From Dryococelus australis (Eukaryota; Arthropoda; Insecta; Phasmatodea; Phasmatidae): a stretch of 64,000 nucleotides of DNA. A program made the position numbers and the translations under genes. The notes under the pieces are model-generated. The model was not told where the DNA came from, searched no databases, and worked only from the letters and a program-made list of their open reading frames with translations. The DNA lies in contig CM057009.1 in NCBI GenBank assembly GCA_029891345.1, forward strand, positions 305,661,166-305,725,165, in the 5' to 3' direction. Shown here piece after piece: positions 1 through 11,869 of the stretch (within the stretch, counting starts at the first letter, position 1; every line of letters begins with the position of its first letter).

Positions 1-130
1 TCCCACCCTTGCATTCCAGCGCCACTCCATCCTAGGGTCTCATCTCATGCCATTATCAGGGATGACGGGCACCTACGGGTCCTGGCTGGATAGTCCGTCA
101 CTCGGAGGTTGTTGCCTCGCCCTGGGTTCA
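1..130 (+). repeat. Possible SINE-1 3' fragment
   Basis: The start reads CATTCCAGCGCCACTCCAT, close to the SINE-1 internal block CATTCCGGCGCTGCTCCAT seen in better copies at 47.7 and 58.8 kb. The rest has drifted too far for confident alignment. A GGTTCAACAC box lies near position 125. Confidence 0.25.
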
Positions 131-140
131 ACACCACACA

Positions 141-1030
141 CGAATTTATTTATCATACTAGTCAGCTTATTGATTATGATAACGAAATAAGTTCGTTGCC
201 ATCTCAAGTGCATTTGTTATTTAGAAAACCAGAAACATTAAATTAATGTGGCAATAAAATGGTTCAGAAAGAACAAGGAAGATGCTTATTTTGAGTAAAG
301 ACTACTCTCCAGAGGACATGTAATCGCTGCTGGAAGTGTCACATTATTAAAATAGGTGTCGTGCATACTAGTGGAGTTCTCCAGCTATTGTTGGGGGAAA
401 CGAAGTTCCTCTTTAACTCAATAGTCGGCCTGGTGGTCTCCTTTAAGCTATTATACATGAAGAACATTTTTTTTCGTTTTTTTACAGATTAGTTACGAAT
501 AAATATTTTGGCAGGGAATAAAATAATATCCAACTAATTGTGTGTGACGGTTATTATTTGACTCTTATCATTTTTATGCATCAGAAATCATTCAAAACTA
601 ATCTAACTGATAACTTTTAATAACTGAATATTTTTCTGAAGATAAAAAATAAAATTTAACAGTCACTTTTCAATTCCAGCAAGTTGTTAAGTTTTCAGCC
701 ATGTCTCGGAAAAATGAAATCTAGCATGTTATAGATATCTTAAATAGAATTCCTGAAGTTGTTTAAAACATAAATACCAATGGCTTCCATGTTACGTTAT
801 TAAAAACAGCAGTCTAGGCGTAATGATCACACTAACGGCGCCACAAACAGCTGATGAAATTTCGGCGGACAGATTGAAAGACTCACACGAATCTTCAAAA
901 TATCTCGTGACAACTCTTCATCTACTCACGAATTCATCGCCTTAAAGACGTTTGAGAAACTGCTTTCAAAATGTTAACTGTTTATAATAAAACAGTGTTC
1001 TTCGGGTTTTATATAACGTATTTATAAGAG
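141..1030. other. Unassigned AT-rich DNA
   Basis: No convincing ORF, splice-bounded exon or repeat family was recognised in this AT-rich intergenic or intronic stretch. Confidence 0.5.
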
Positions 1031-1190
1031 GGGGCCGCGGTGGCTGAACGTTATATTGCTCCCTCCCGCCAAGGCGAACAGGGTTCAATCCCCGGCCGGG
1101 CCACTCCCGGATTTTCGCAAGTGCTGCTCCATTAACATCGGCTCTCAAGACCTCGTGGTTAAGGGCCGCATAAAGCTCTCAACTTAACTC
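1031..1190 (+). repeat. SINE-1, internally deleted copy
   Basis: The tRNA-like head GGGGCCGCGGTGGCTGA is followed by a B-box-like GGTTCAATCCC, the CCGGATTTTCGCA block and the 3' block CGGCTCTCAAGACCTCG. The middle of the element (the GATGCCG...GGGTTTTCTC part present in the 47.6-kb copy) is missing, so this is a deletion derivative of a tRNA-derived SINE. Confidence 0.75.
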
Positions 1191-1463
1191 AACTTAATTA
1201 TACGAGACTTACAGGATCAACTGAGGAACTTCCCGGCCTGGCGTTTCTTTTTTTGTTTTACAAAGAAACAAGTTGGAGATAAAGGCGATCTGGAAGTGTG
1301 AAGTAGCTGTGAATGGATTGTACGTAGTTAATGCGCAGTAATTTTGTTCTAAGGTTGTTTTCGGCAGTTTCCAATCGACCGTGAGCAGTCGTTGAAATCG
1401 TTTCTCTGCTAGCTCCTTCGTGCGTGTGGGCTAGCGGAATTTCCCTGCGATCGGTGTGGGAAA

Positions 1464-1821
1464 TGCATATATTTTAACGGGCGCACTAAGCAACATGTGC
1501 CCAGTAAAGTTGGTAACGATGGAGGGAAAGTAGTTCCATATCTTAACGTCAAATAAAAAGTGTTAGGTAACCATTTGTAATAACTTAAATTATTTATTTC
1601 GCTTTCCGTTTTATTCCTAATGCACCGAAGTTTTAAAATGTGCTGATTTACGCTATTTTACTTTTCTAATAATTTCACAGTTTCAATTGACCTACGTATG
1701 AATAAAATGATGAAGCCCATGGCAACGTTAGTTTTACATAAGACGGAAAAATACACTACGTGCATACAATTAGATCTAAAGCAGAGCTTTCAAAAGTGCT
1801 CATTTTACCGGGAACAGCTTA
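1464..1821 (-). mobile_element. MITE-A copy, one end missing
   Basis: On the minus strand it follows the MITE-A pattern of TIR, AAAGC, TAGATCTAA, GTGCAT..GT, CCATGG and TTCGACGTTAAGATATGG blocks. The right terminus (GAACAGC) is present; the GGCTGTTCACGG terminus on the other side is not. Confidence 0.75.
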
Positions 1822-2920
1822 ATGCCGTGCCGTAAGCAAAATACGGGGTTCACTCTAAAAACAATTCCTTTGCTGCAATACGTGGTTTGTTACCACAAAG
1901 AAAGTTTTGGTTATATATTGAACCATCGTAAAGATGTTTTGTTACAAACCAATTTTTCTTGTTTGGTCCAGGCTGGCAATTGCATTCCCGCCCCACTAGA
2001 TCAGAAGCATTCTTTGAGGCAAAGCCAGCTTAAGTATTTCGAAAGTTAAACCATTTCATCCACGATTTAAGGAATTCGTTATTTCATAACTTAGCACTTA
2101 CTAACTTATATTAAATACTTAAAATAAAATGTAAGAAAAAAAATTATATCTTTTAAAAGTTTTCTTTGATTAACACAATATATATGTAGTGTAATCAAAA
2201 TAAAGTTGAAGGAATTTTTTTTATAATATAAAGACTGGTAGTATTGCAATAAGACGGAAATGTATATAGAAAATGTTTAACAACAATAGACCAAGTTTTT
2301 TTTTTAACCTTCCTTTGAATCAAAGCAAGAAATTATTACTGCGAAGAAAACCGCCTCAATTATTTTTTCTTTGCTATAAAGAAAGCAGTTTCACAATATT
2401 TGCCAGGTGGTTTTTAATGCTAGGTGGTATAACACGTAAAAACGTACCATGTTAGATAAAGGTTTTTTTTCTCAGTGCCGTGAGAACATCCACGCATACA
2501 TTAAACTTATCTGTACGTATTAAAAACAATTATATGGGAACTAGTTGCTAAAAGTTCTCTTGTAAGGGATCAAGTAAAATATTGTCTCTTTAAAACGTAT
2601 TTGTTAGGAAATGTTCATAATCGTTTATATATAGCCATGTTTATAATAAATATGAAATCTGCATTAATTTATTGTTAAAATTCAACTTCAGTTGTACACA
2701 TTTTGTTGTAACGTATTGTAAAATCTACTATAATTTAGGCCTAATTGCAGTGTTACAAAAAATCTTGGCAAATAACTACAAAATAATTGTTTGTAAAAAT
2801 TTTAATAAGTTTACAGGAACTGATCCCGACTTGAGGCAGAGTCAACATGGTTAGATAGGAACTGACTGACGCTGTTTTGGAGACAACTGTCTGCACTTGA
2901 GAGGCACAGACATCGTTCTC
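1822..2920. other. Unassigned AT-rich DNA
   Basis: Long A/T runs and short open frames only. No protein family, splice-bounded exon or repeat family was recognised. Confidence 0.5.
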
Positions 2921-2921
2921 G

Positions 2922-3003
2922 GCAAGCCTGGAGAATGTCAGGGGGGGGGGAGAAACGGGAGTTCCCCGAGAAAACCCGCCGGCCAATGGCAACGCCCGTC
3001 ACG
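2922..3003 (-). repeat. SINE-1 partial copy with G-run
   Basis: It contains the minus-strand SINE-1 blocks GAAACGGGAG and CCCGAGAAAACCCGCCG, preceded by a run of about 11 G at 2941. It is the middle part only, and lies head to tail with the next copy. Confidence 0.6.
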
Positions 3004-3029
3004 TTACCCACTTGGGCGGAGTCCGACTC

Positions 3030-3272
3030 GGGTGAGTGACGAGATTTGGGTGGCTCTTAAAATCGAGGTCTTGAGAGCTGATGAGGGTGAAGCGAGGCTA
3101 GAATGGAGCAGGGCCGGAATGAAATGGTGAGGGAAACGGGAGATCCCAAAGAAAACCCGCCGACCAGCAGCATCGCCCAGCACGATTACCACATGCGAAA
3201 ATACGGGAGCGATCCGCCAGGAATTGAATCCGGTAGCCTTGGGGAGGGGAGTCAACCGCGGTCCCGACCCCC
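3030..3272 (-). repeat. SINE-1 near-complete copy
   Basis: Read on the minus strand it has the tRNA-like head, a GGATTCAATTCC B-box-like motif, the GAAAATACGGGAGCGATCC block, the AAAACCCGCCGACCAGC block and the 3' tail TCTTGAGAGC...GGGTGGCTCTTAA. It is in tandem with the partial copy upstream. Confidence 0.8.
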
Positions 3273-3394
3273 ACTCGAGTTCACCAGGAACTGAAACCTC
3301 ATCGGCACTGGCGGCCTGTCAACACACACTGGCGTTTTACGAAAAACAAGACCGCTTTACACAGACGATTCGGTAATATATTCGGAAAATGTCT

Positions 3395-3572
3395 TGTATT
3401 GTATTGTAAAGGGCTTTTTAACGTTCCCCGATTATATGCTTGGAAGCTTAGCAGGGGGCGGCTTACAGACTAACTTAAATTAACACCCATGCCTTACCCG
3501 GGATTCGAACCCAGAGCCTTCCGCGCACCAGATCGGTGGCGCACCAACTGACTGCACCACATGACGTCTGAT
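3395..3572 (-). repeat. tRNA-derived SINE, second family
   Basis: On the minus strand a tRNA-like head (GTGGTGCAGTCAGTTGGTGC) is followed by a perfect B box GGGTTCGAATCCCGGG. A body follows that runs into CCCTTTACAATACAATACAAG. It is not SINE-1; only the general tRNA-SINE plan is shared. Confidence 0.6.
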
Positions 3573-3754
3573 CGGCTAATGTCGATTAAAAATTGCAGCA
3601 CCGCTGAAATGTATGGTTTCCAGTGATGAAAATAAGAAATGTTTGGTTCAGTGCTGTACTTTATCCGACATTTATACCAAAGGATTCAGTCGATGTCGTT
3701 GACTCTTTAAATTTGAAAGATGATAATACGATCGCCGTATTTTCTGCCTGTATA

Positions 3755-3990
3755 CCGAGTCTGATCGCCTAGTGCACGCTACGGAAAATCCCGTTCTAGT
3801 TGGGCTGCCAGCTAGTAATTATGTGATATGGGGGGGGGGGGGGTGGTTGGCGAACAATTCTTCCGAGACGTCACTGGCCAGAAACGTAATTTCGTTGCCG
3901 GCGTGTGTGGCTGGAGTTCGCGGAATAAGCGACTGTTTCACCTCTGTATGCTGAAGTACTCTGTGACTGCACGCTGTGACACTTTCCCCC
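3755..3990. repeat. Family E repeat copy with poly-G run
   Basis: Blocks such as GGAGTTCGCGGAATAAGCG and TTTCACCTCTGTAT recur at 55.6 kb and 60.6 kb. A run of 13 G sits at about 3830. The ends are not defined. Confidence 0.4.
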
Positions 3991-4114
3991 TTCCATTAAT
4001 CATCCGGTCAATACAAGACATTGCTTAGAGTATACGAAGGACTGTGCAGTCTAGAGTACAAGAGGGTAACCCTCGTATATTTCCGTACTCTGTCAATAAC
4101 ATTCTGTTGATAGA

Positions 4115-4535
4115 GGTTGTTCAAGGTAAACTGTGCACTTTTGAAAGCCCTGTTTACTATCTAATTCTTAGATTACATTGTATATTTCCACCGTACGTAA
4201 ATTTAACATTGTCATGGGCCTGATCACTTTATTCTTGCGTCGGTTACGTAAAAATGTGACATTATAAGAAATTTATATGTTTTAAAAATATGCCAATTCT
4301 TACAGTTAAAAAAATTTTAAAACGAAAGAAAGAAAACTGAATAGTTTCAGTATCAAAATGTGTTTTCCTAGCATTTTAAATTTAGCTTTAAGGCTTGGAA
4401 CTACTTTCACTAAGTCGTTACCAACTTTACTGGGTTTATGCCAGACACTGTGCCCGTTGAAATATATGCAGGTAGGGGCTGTGATATTTTTTCAAAGGTT
4501 GGTTTCAGAAGTGCTCACTTTAACGTGAACAGCCT
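4115..4535 (+). mobile_element. MITE-A, near full length
   Basis: Left terminus GGTTGTTCAAGGTAAA and right terminus GTGCTCACTTTAACGTGAACAGCC are inverted repeats. Internal blocks CATGGGCCTGATCACTTTATT, GTTACCAACTTTACTGGG and AAATATATGCAGG are shared with the copies at 22, 46.6, 49.7 and 55.8 kb. It is non-autonomous, with no ORF. Confidence 0.8.
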
Positions 4536-4595
4536 TTAATGGTGTCGCACCCATGATCTTAGTTTCTTGACTGGCTACTGGCTATACTTCATAGA

Positions 4596-4892
4596 TAGAG
4601 CTAGTGATTTTTCGCGAAAATAAAATATGAGCACACGGTAGACTTCAATACTGTTAGCGCCCAACAGCAGTTTGTCTATTGCCATTGGTTGCTGAATGCT
4701 TGAGAAGACGTCTTAATATTTGACCGGGCCACTCGAAATTCAGCAACATCACCACGGCTCCTACGTGATTCTCATGCTGACTGTTTACACGTATCAAAAG
4801 GAATTGAGCCAATGAAGATTGCTGAACTACCCTGCAGTGTTTTGGAATATAACTTGTCTTGAAATCTTTTCGCGAAATTTCACTACCCCTAT
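4596..4892. mobile_element. MITE-C copy
   Basis: Terminal inverted repeats carry TTTTTCGCGAAAA at the left and ATCTTTTCGCGAAATTTC at the right. The right subterminus TTTTGGAATATAACTTGTCTTG matches other C copies. About 300 bp, no ORF. Confidence 0.65.
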
Positions 4893-5321
4893 TCATAGAT
4901 CAACGACCTTAATGTAACAGTTATGATAGGAAGTACAGTACCTACCATGCATTTTTATAAATTTGCAACTTACCCACCAGATGTGGGGCTGGTCGCAAAT
5001 GTGTTAAAATTGGCGCTCCTAAAATATTTTTAAGGCAACCGTAGAAGTATTCGATTTGCTATCCTGAAAGTGTCTCATTAGTTAATTAAAATATTTCACA
5101 TATGATTCCATCAAAGTAATATGTCTTTTGCAGTTTATCTCAAGAAAATAGGCAATTGATGACCAAAAAATTTTGGCTTGCCTTATTTTGCAAGAATTTC
5201 AATAGGCCAGATATTTATTTCCAGAATTGCTGCCTGTAAGTATTGACATAAAATGCCAACTTTAAGTATACATTAAACGTATTTCTATTAAATATTACCA
5301 GAGGCTTGTAACAGAGCAAAA
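4893..5321. other. Unassigned AT-rich DNA
   Basis: No gene or repeat family was recognised between the MITE-C copy and the AT/GT microsatellite. Confidence 0.5.
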
Positions 5322-5357
5322 TGTATGTATATATATATATATATATATGTATATGTA

Positions 5358-5433
<76 letters not shown>
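5322..5433. repeat. Compound (AT)n-(GT)n microsatellite
   Basis: A short ATGT/AT block passes into about 34 uninterrupted GT dinucleotides. The long open frames over it are a by-product of the repeat. Confidence 0.98.
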
Positions 5434-5434
<1 letters not shown>

Positions 5435-5744
5435 TTTCATCCACATTTTCGGATAATCTTCACTTGAAAAAAATAAGTTGTACACACTTCATTTGTTTTC
5501 TGCTATATATTTGGTATTACTCTAGGTATTTACATTCCGAGGAATTTTGTAGTCCGAAACGTATAAATGTAATGAAGGAATAAAAATTGTTAGAATAATT
5601 TTATAGCTTATAAAATCAGTCAACTTAATGAACCTTTACTGTGAGTTTGAGTGGTTTTTTTTTGTTATGTAGTCCCATTTTGTTCCTACTTATTTTGTCA
5701 GTGTTGTCCTATTTTCCAAGCAGTTTTCTAGCCTGTGTAGTTTA

Positions 5745-5849
5745 CTGTGTTATCTGTTATAGCTAGAGCCACCTGTTTTCTGTGTTATCTGTTATAGCTA
5801 GAACCACCTGTTTTCTGTGTTATCTGTTATAGCTAGAGCCACCTGTTTT
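5745..5849. repeat. Three 35-bp tandem units merging into a MITE-C terminus
   Basis: CTGTGTTATCTGTTATAGCT starts at 5745, 5780 and 5815, giving a period of exactly 35 bp. The second half of each unit, AGAGCCACCTGTTTT, is the outer end of MITE-C, and the third unit continues directly into the element. Confidence 0.9.
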
Positions 5850-6129
5850 TCGCGAAAGTATTTACGCAGAGTCTAGACTTCAATAACCTATGTGCACACT
5901 TGTAATATTCGTTTGACTATTGGTGGCTTGACTTTGTGTAAAGACAGTCTGTTACGTGAGGGAGACACTCATAAGTAAGTTTCTCCCCCACTAACCGTCC
6001 GTGATTCGCGGGCAGGCAGATAAGACGCGTAACAATACAAATGCTCCAATCACGAGAGTAGTTCTGGTATAAAGTGTTTAAGAACACAACTTGTCCCGAA
6101 ATCTTTTCGCGAAAAACAGGTGCCCCTAG
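5833..6129. mobile_element. MITE-C, full length
   Basis: The left end GCCACCTGTTTTTCGCGAAA pairs with the right end TTTTCGCGAAAAACAGGTGC as inverted repeats. The interior has CGTGATTCGCGGGCAGGCAG and GACGCGTAACAAT, shared with copies at 48.5 and 55.1 kb. It carries ATTGG/CCAAT boxes and no ORF. Confidence 0.85.
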
Positions 6130-6134
6130 TTAAA

Positions 6135-6362
6135 GGCTATTCACGGTAAAGTGAGCACTTTTGAAAGCCCTCCCATTTGAAATAATAATCAATAAATGCA
6201 TTTTATTTTAGCCTTAACCTCCGAGCGCGGTGCAATATACACATTGTGTTTATTATTTACATGCCAATATTTATTTTAAAATATGGTTAAAGGATAAAAA
6301 AAATGGCTGAAAGGGAAAAGTAACTAGGGTTTCAAAAGTGCTCACTTTACCGTGAACAGCCT
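6135..6362. mobile_element. MITE-B, full length
   Basis: Termini GGCTATTCACGGTAAAGTGA and GCTCACTTTACCGTGAACAG are inverted repeats, nearly the same as in MITE-A, but the roughly 230-bp interior is different. It is inserted immediately beside the MITE-C end, with TA-containing flanks on both sides. Confidence 0.85.
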
Positions 6363-6791
6363 TTAGTAGTGTATATATATATATGCACATAAATTTCGTT
6401 ATTAGTTGCTGTTCTATTTTTTAACTCTTTTACCTCTTGGAATGTTCCAAATGCCGTATACATATAATTATTTTCTCGTCCATAGGATACTTGTCTTATT
6501 TGAGTATATTTTTTCGTGTTCAATCCTGTTTTTCCATGGAAAAAATCGCAATGGCGTATGTCCGAAAATCTCTATTTATTAACCTTAACTGGACTGGTGG
6601 TATATATATATAGCTAAATTTTGACAGCCCTCTTTTCTGCCATTTTGATACACACCAGATACAAAGTTAATAATCTTTTTGTAACATGGGCCTATTTCAC
6701 GAGTTGTATAAAACTTTCAACTATATTATATTTACATATCAAAAGGAAGAAGAGACGATATACCACGTAAGAATGTTTCCTCTCGGAATCG
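6363..6791. other. Unassigned AT-rich DNA
   Basis: Two short (TA)n tracts at about 6372 and 6600. No gene or repeat family was recognised. Confidence 0.5.
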
Positions 6792-7081
6792 AATACTTGT
6801 ATAGTATGCTTACGTAATACTTGTTAGTATGCTTGCGTAATACTTGTATAGTATGCTTGCGTAATACTTTTATAGTATGCTTACGTAATACTTGTATAGT
6901 ATGCTTGCGTAATACTTGTATAGTATGCTTACGTAATACTTGTATAGTATGCTTGCGTAATACTTGTATAGTATGCTTGCGTAATACTTGTATAGTATGC
7001 TTACGTAATACTTGTATAGTATGCTTACGTAATACTTGTATAGTATGCTTACGTAATACTTGTATAGTATGCTTGCGTAAT
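6792..7081. repeat. 24-bp minisatellite, 12 units
   Basis: Twelve copies of AATACTTGTATAGTATGCTT(A/G)CGT are arranged head to tail; one unit is 2 bp short. Six units hold TTACGTAA and six hold TTGCGTAA. As 24 is divisible by three, frames stay open on both strands (an 8-residue LRKHTIQV repeat on minus), but nothing else suggests coding. Confidence 0.97.
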
Positions 7082-7144
7082 TTAATTATGCGTAACAGTT
7101 CCAAACATGCCATGCTGAATATTTGCAATAACGCAAGTTTCAAA

Positions 7145-7428
7145 GAAACTGTGGAATTATAAGAAAATAAAATTTTTTACAAATATGGTTATTTTTACAA
7201 TTCGATGCATTAAAAAAAACAGAAAGCGAAATAAATAATTGAAGCTATCACATATGGTTGCCTAAAACTTCTTATTCGACGTTATGTTATGGAACTATTT
7301 TCCATCTATCATTGCCAACTTCAACGGGCGCATGTCACTCAGTGCACCCGTAAAAATATATGCAGGCAGGGGCAGCAGATTTTTTCTAAGGTTGATTTAA
7401 AAAGCTCTTACTTTGTCGTGAACAGCCT
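7145..7428 (+). mobile_element. MITE-A, left part missing
   Basis: The right two thirds of MITE-A are present, from GAAACTGTGGAATTA to the terminus GTCGTGAACAGCCTA. The left TIR and first 150 bp are absent; the 24-bp minisatellite ends about 60 bp upstream. Confidence 0.8.
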
Positions 7429-7798
7429 ACGCGGGATTTTCTATTCCTAGCTACGAGTCGAGTACAGGGTAGCGCATATTTATTCTAAAAGCGAAACAGT
7501 GGAAATTAATCGAAATTAGTGGAAACCAATGGAAATGGCTTCACCTGAAATAAGTTGCAAATGGCTTGTGATTACGGTGACCGAACTTTACTAATTTAAA
7601 GTTTGCTTCGCGGCGCTGCGAAATGGCGGATGCCTGTGACCAACTAATAAAAAAAAAAATTGCAAAGCGATTTAAATGTACAAAACACGTTTATTACCGA
7701 AGGATGCAGTATTTTTACGTCGCAAAACAGTTGCTGTTAAGTTTGCGATTGCGTTTTTTAAGAAGCGTGAAGTAGTCGTATTCGCACAGAGTAATGTG

Positions 7799-8095
7799 TA
7801 GGGACGCCTGGTTTTTCGCGAAAATATTCTCCGATTAATTGTTCTCTCCAGCACGTTAGCTCAGAACAAATTCCGCGATGGGATGATTTGCTCCGTCACA
7901 CGTCTTAGGTGTCTGCCAGCGAATTATGGATGCTTAATGTCCGATTGACTTATTTCTGATTGACGCAGTCAAGCAGGAGGTGTCTTCTCTCACAGGCACG
8001 CGGCCAATAGCCGAAGGGAACCCCCCAAGTGTGCACGGAAATGTTGAAGTACAGCCTGCGCGTGAATACTTTTCGCGAAAAACACGTGGCCCTAG
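7799..8095. mobile_element. MITE-C, full length
   Basis: Left end GGACGCCTGGTTTTTCGCGA and right end CTTTTCGCGAAAAACACGTG form inverted repeats. The interior has TTCTGATTGACGC and GCCAATAGCC CCAAT-type boxes and a late TGTGCAC...TTGAAGT block typical of family C. Confidence 0.8.
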
Positions 8096-8823
8096 TAATG
8101 GGCACAGCGTTCGCCTTACGAACGCGCGATGTACTGTATGCTGTGGGCTGTGGCGACACTACACGCACGTCAAGAATTATTTACGAATTGCAAAATAAAT
8201 TCAGTTTGTTTTCATATCGACAAAAATTGCTTTCATGTGATTTATTGCGTAGAGAATATCAGTCTCAATCTTTAGCACGAAAAAAAAAATGCCTTATGTC
8301 TTATCTCCAGACATGACAATGAATACGACAAAGTGACACTGATTTCTCGTTCATTCGACTTATCGACCAGTCTGTGACAGCCACTTACTTGCTTCCAGTG
8401 ACTAGATTTTTCATTAACTTATATCACTTATTCGGGCTTGGAGTGCTCGAAGCCGATTGTTAAGGTCAAACATGATCCAAGAGCTTAAGCGCAGAGCATG
8501 TTAAGCACACAGAAGCGAAATGGCGAGGCGGACCGTTCGACTTAAGCAGACTCGATCGCTATTGACTTGGCGAATCTCGGGAAACGTACGCAATGTTGGA
8601 TTGGGAACGCCATGCCTTGAAATATTTCTTGCTGTAGATTCCGTCTCATAGTTACTGTCTGGCGAACCATGTTCTGCCGTACTGTTGGCACATTTGGTAC
8701 CACTTTTTTGTATCCTCTGTGCCATACGTTCTTTTGAAACCACGCGAAATTTCCCAATCATGGAACCTACATTCCGTATTTTTATATTCTATCATGCCAA
8801 ATGGTTTTGTACTCACAAAAAAT
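8096..8823. other. Unassigned DNA before the GA microsatellite
   Basis: No assigned gene. The minus strand around 8500-8760 has an open frame with weak resemblance to helix-turn-helix N-termini of insect transposase-like proteins, too weak to call. Confidence 0.4.
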
Positions 8824-9891
<1,068 letters not shown>

Positions 9892-9970
9892 GTCCATTCA
9901 CGGTTAATTCACACTTTTCTGAAGCCCTGCAAAAGTTCTACTTTCAAGATATTTCTCCGCCTCATGAAAA
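9892..9970 (+). mobile_element. MITE-A left-end fragment
   Basis: GTCCATTCACGGTTAATTCA, then GAAGCCCTGC and TTCTCCGCCTCATG, matches only the first 80 bp or so of MITE-A. The rest of the element is missing. Confidence 0.55.
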
Positions 9971-11041
9971 CAATATTTTACCGAATCTAAAAATGTACAC
10001 AAAAGGGACAACGCGCCGCATTCGTGCTCACTCGGTGTAATAATATTTTGCACGAGAACTATAATCGACTAGTCATCACTACCAACACACCTGTTTTCTC
10101 GCTGCTATTATCCACATTAATTTAAAACGTAATATTATAATTTATAAATAAAATAAAATAAAAAATTTAGTTCAACCAAAAGTAAGGCACTTGTGTGGTA
10201 ACAGAAGTAAAAGAAGCTTGTGTTACATGGCATATTTAGGAAACGACCAAACGCGTCATAGCTATATGGGGAGATATCGCGAATAGAAGTTAATGCAAAC
10301 ATCATCGAGATCGCAGTGCGCTGTTTACTGGTCGCAAGAATCATGCCCAACGTAAGTATAGCACACGCCAAAATATTCACACTGTCGCAACACTTCAGCA
10401 CATGAATGAATGCGCCAAGGAATGAGTTCAATTAATCGGCGTAGTCTAGTACAAATTTTCTCTTGCAGTGCGCCAACGCCTCATCAATATTTTTCAAGAA
10501 AACAAACCACTCTCATTAACCTCGGCGGTGAGAACTATGAGAGGTGTGTATAAACAGAAGACGCAAGTCTTGTACACGACAGAACATTTGAATTTCTAGA
10601 GCACGTGAAGGTGACTGCAATTCTGTGATTCGATATACTCAAATTTATTTTCTCGCCCGATGACTTCAGAATTGTCTGATTTGAGCAACGTCATCATAAT
10701 CCGGCCAGTCTAAATACTGCAGTTGTACACAATCGCTAAGAACTCACGAGTGAAACTGTTCGTGATATACGAACTCGCGTCTCCGTATTCCAACAAAACG
10801 CCTCATAGATGGAAAACAGCTTCATGGACCCCGAAGCCAAACCGCACACGTCAACAAAATTTCCTCACTTGCTGGCGCCGTCGCAACAACGCCGTCCGCC
10901 AATCAGCGCATTAGATATACTTATCAGGCTGCAGTCCAGTCACTGGGGAACATAGGGCATAGCACAGCCAATCTGAGAATGACACGCCCACATCAATGGC
11001 CCACCACCACGCCATCTCGCCTCTGTGTATTTACCTATTTT
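9971..11041. other. Unassigned DNA
   Basis: No gene was recognised. Around 10850-10980 short blocks (GCCGTCCGCCAATCAGCGCATTA in type) resemble family E repeats, but ends cannot be fixed. Confidence 0.4.
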
Positions 11042-11317
11042 TAGGGGCGCCTGTTTTTCGCGAGATGATTTCGGGACAAGTTGTGCTCCAAAACTCTTTA
11101 GTTCAGGACCACTTTCGTGATTGGCCCATTAAAATCGTCACGCCTCTCGTCTTTCTGCCCGCGAATCACGGGCGCTCAGTACGCGAGAAACTTTATTCTG
11201 ATTGGCTCTCCACACAAAGACAAGTGACCAATAGGCAAACGAAGACGGCAAATGTGCACATAGGATATTGAAGTCTAGCCTCAGCGTAATTCTTTTCGCG
11301 GAAAACAGGTCGGCCTA
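11042..11317. mobile_element. MITE-C, full length
   Basis: A clean copy. The left end is TAGGGGCGCCTGTTTTTCGC and the right end is TTCGCGGAAAACAGGTCGGC. The interior carries GTGATTGGCCC, CTGATTGGCTC and ACCAATAGG boxes (CCAAT type) and the GCGAATCACGGGC block. No ORF. Confidence 0.88.
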
Positions 11318-11609
11318 TTTATTTTCTACCTCTGGCAACAACGATGCCAGGTCATACGCCGTTCCGCCACTAGCGACGAACACACCAGACGCTAGTCGGA
11401 CCGTTGAAAAACCGTTCACATCATGATGAACCCGGTCAGACCCCACTCTCCTTTCAACGGCAATAAACGCAGCAACCAACATTCACGGGATATCACTTCT
11501 GTACACTTGTTTTGTTTGTTTATTTATTTATTTTTTCAACAATTTGAGGAATATGAAATATTACGAAAAAAATAAATGGTATAAACCATCGCTAGCGTGT
11601 AAATAAAGG

Positions 11610-11860
11610 TAGGCAGATAGTGAGGGCTTATTGTCTCGTCTCCAACGATATCATTAGAGATGGAGCAAGTTTCTCGAAAAACAAGGAATGGGGAAGGTAA
11701 TGACCATTGTCTGTAGTAAAGAACCATCCCATAATTCGACTGGCGTGGTTTCGAGGAACTATGGAGAATCGAAACCAAGATGGCCGGACCGGGAGTCGAA
11801 CCCAGGTCGTCCAAACGTTTATAACTTCGCTATCTCGCTCGTTCATGTACTACAGATCGG
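11610..11860 (-). repeat. tRNA-derived SINE, third family
   Basis: On the minus strand a tRNA-like head with A-box-like GAGATAGCGAAGTTA leads to the B box GGGTTCGACTCCCGG (11790-11803). The body contains CGATTCTCCATAGTTCCTCG. The head differs from SINE-1. Confidence 0.55.
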
Positions 11861-11869
11861 GCAGCAATA

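Noticed and set aside
6739..7162. Repeat-protein frames over the 24-bp minisatellite
   Set aside because: Open on both strands for the same arithmetic reason; flanks have no coding character.
8501..8761. Helix-turn-helix transposase N-terminus on the minus strand
   Set aside because: Only a weak impression of family resemblance, broken across frames; no diagnostic residues can be named.
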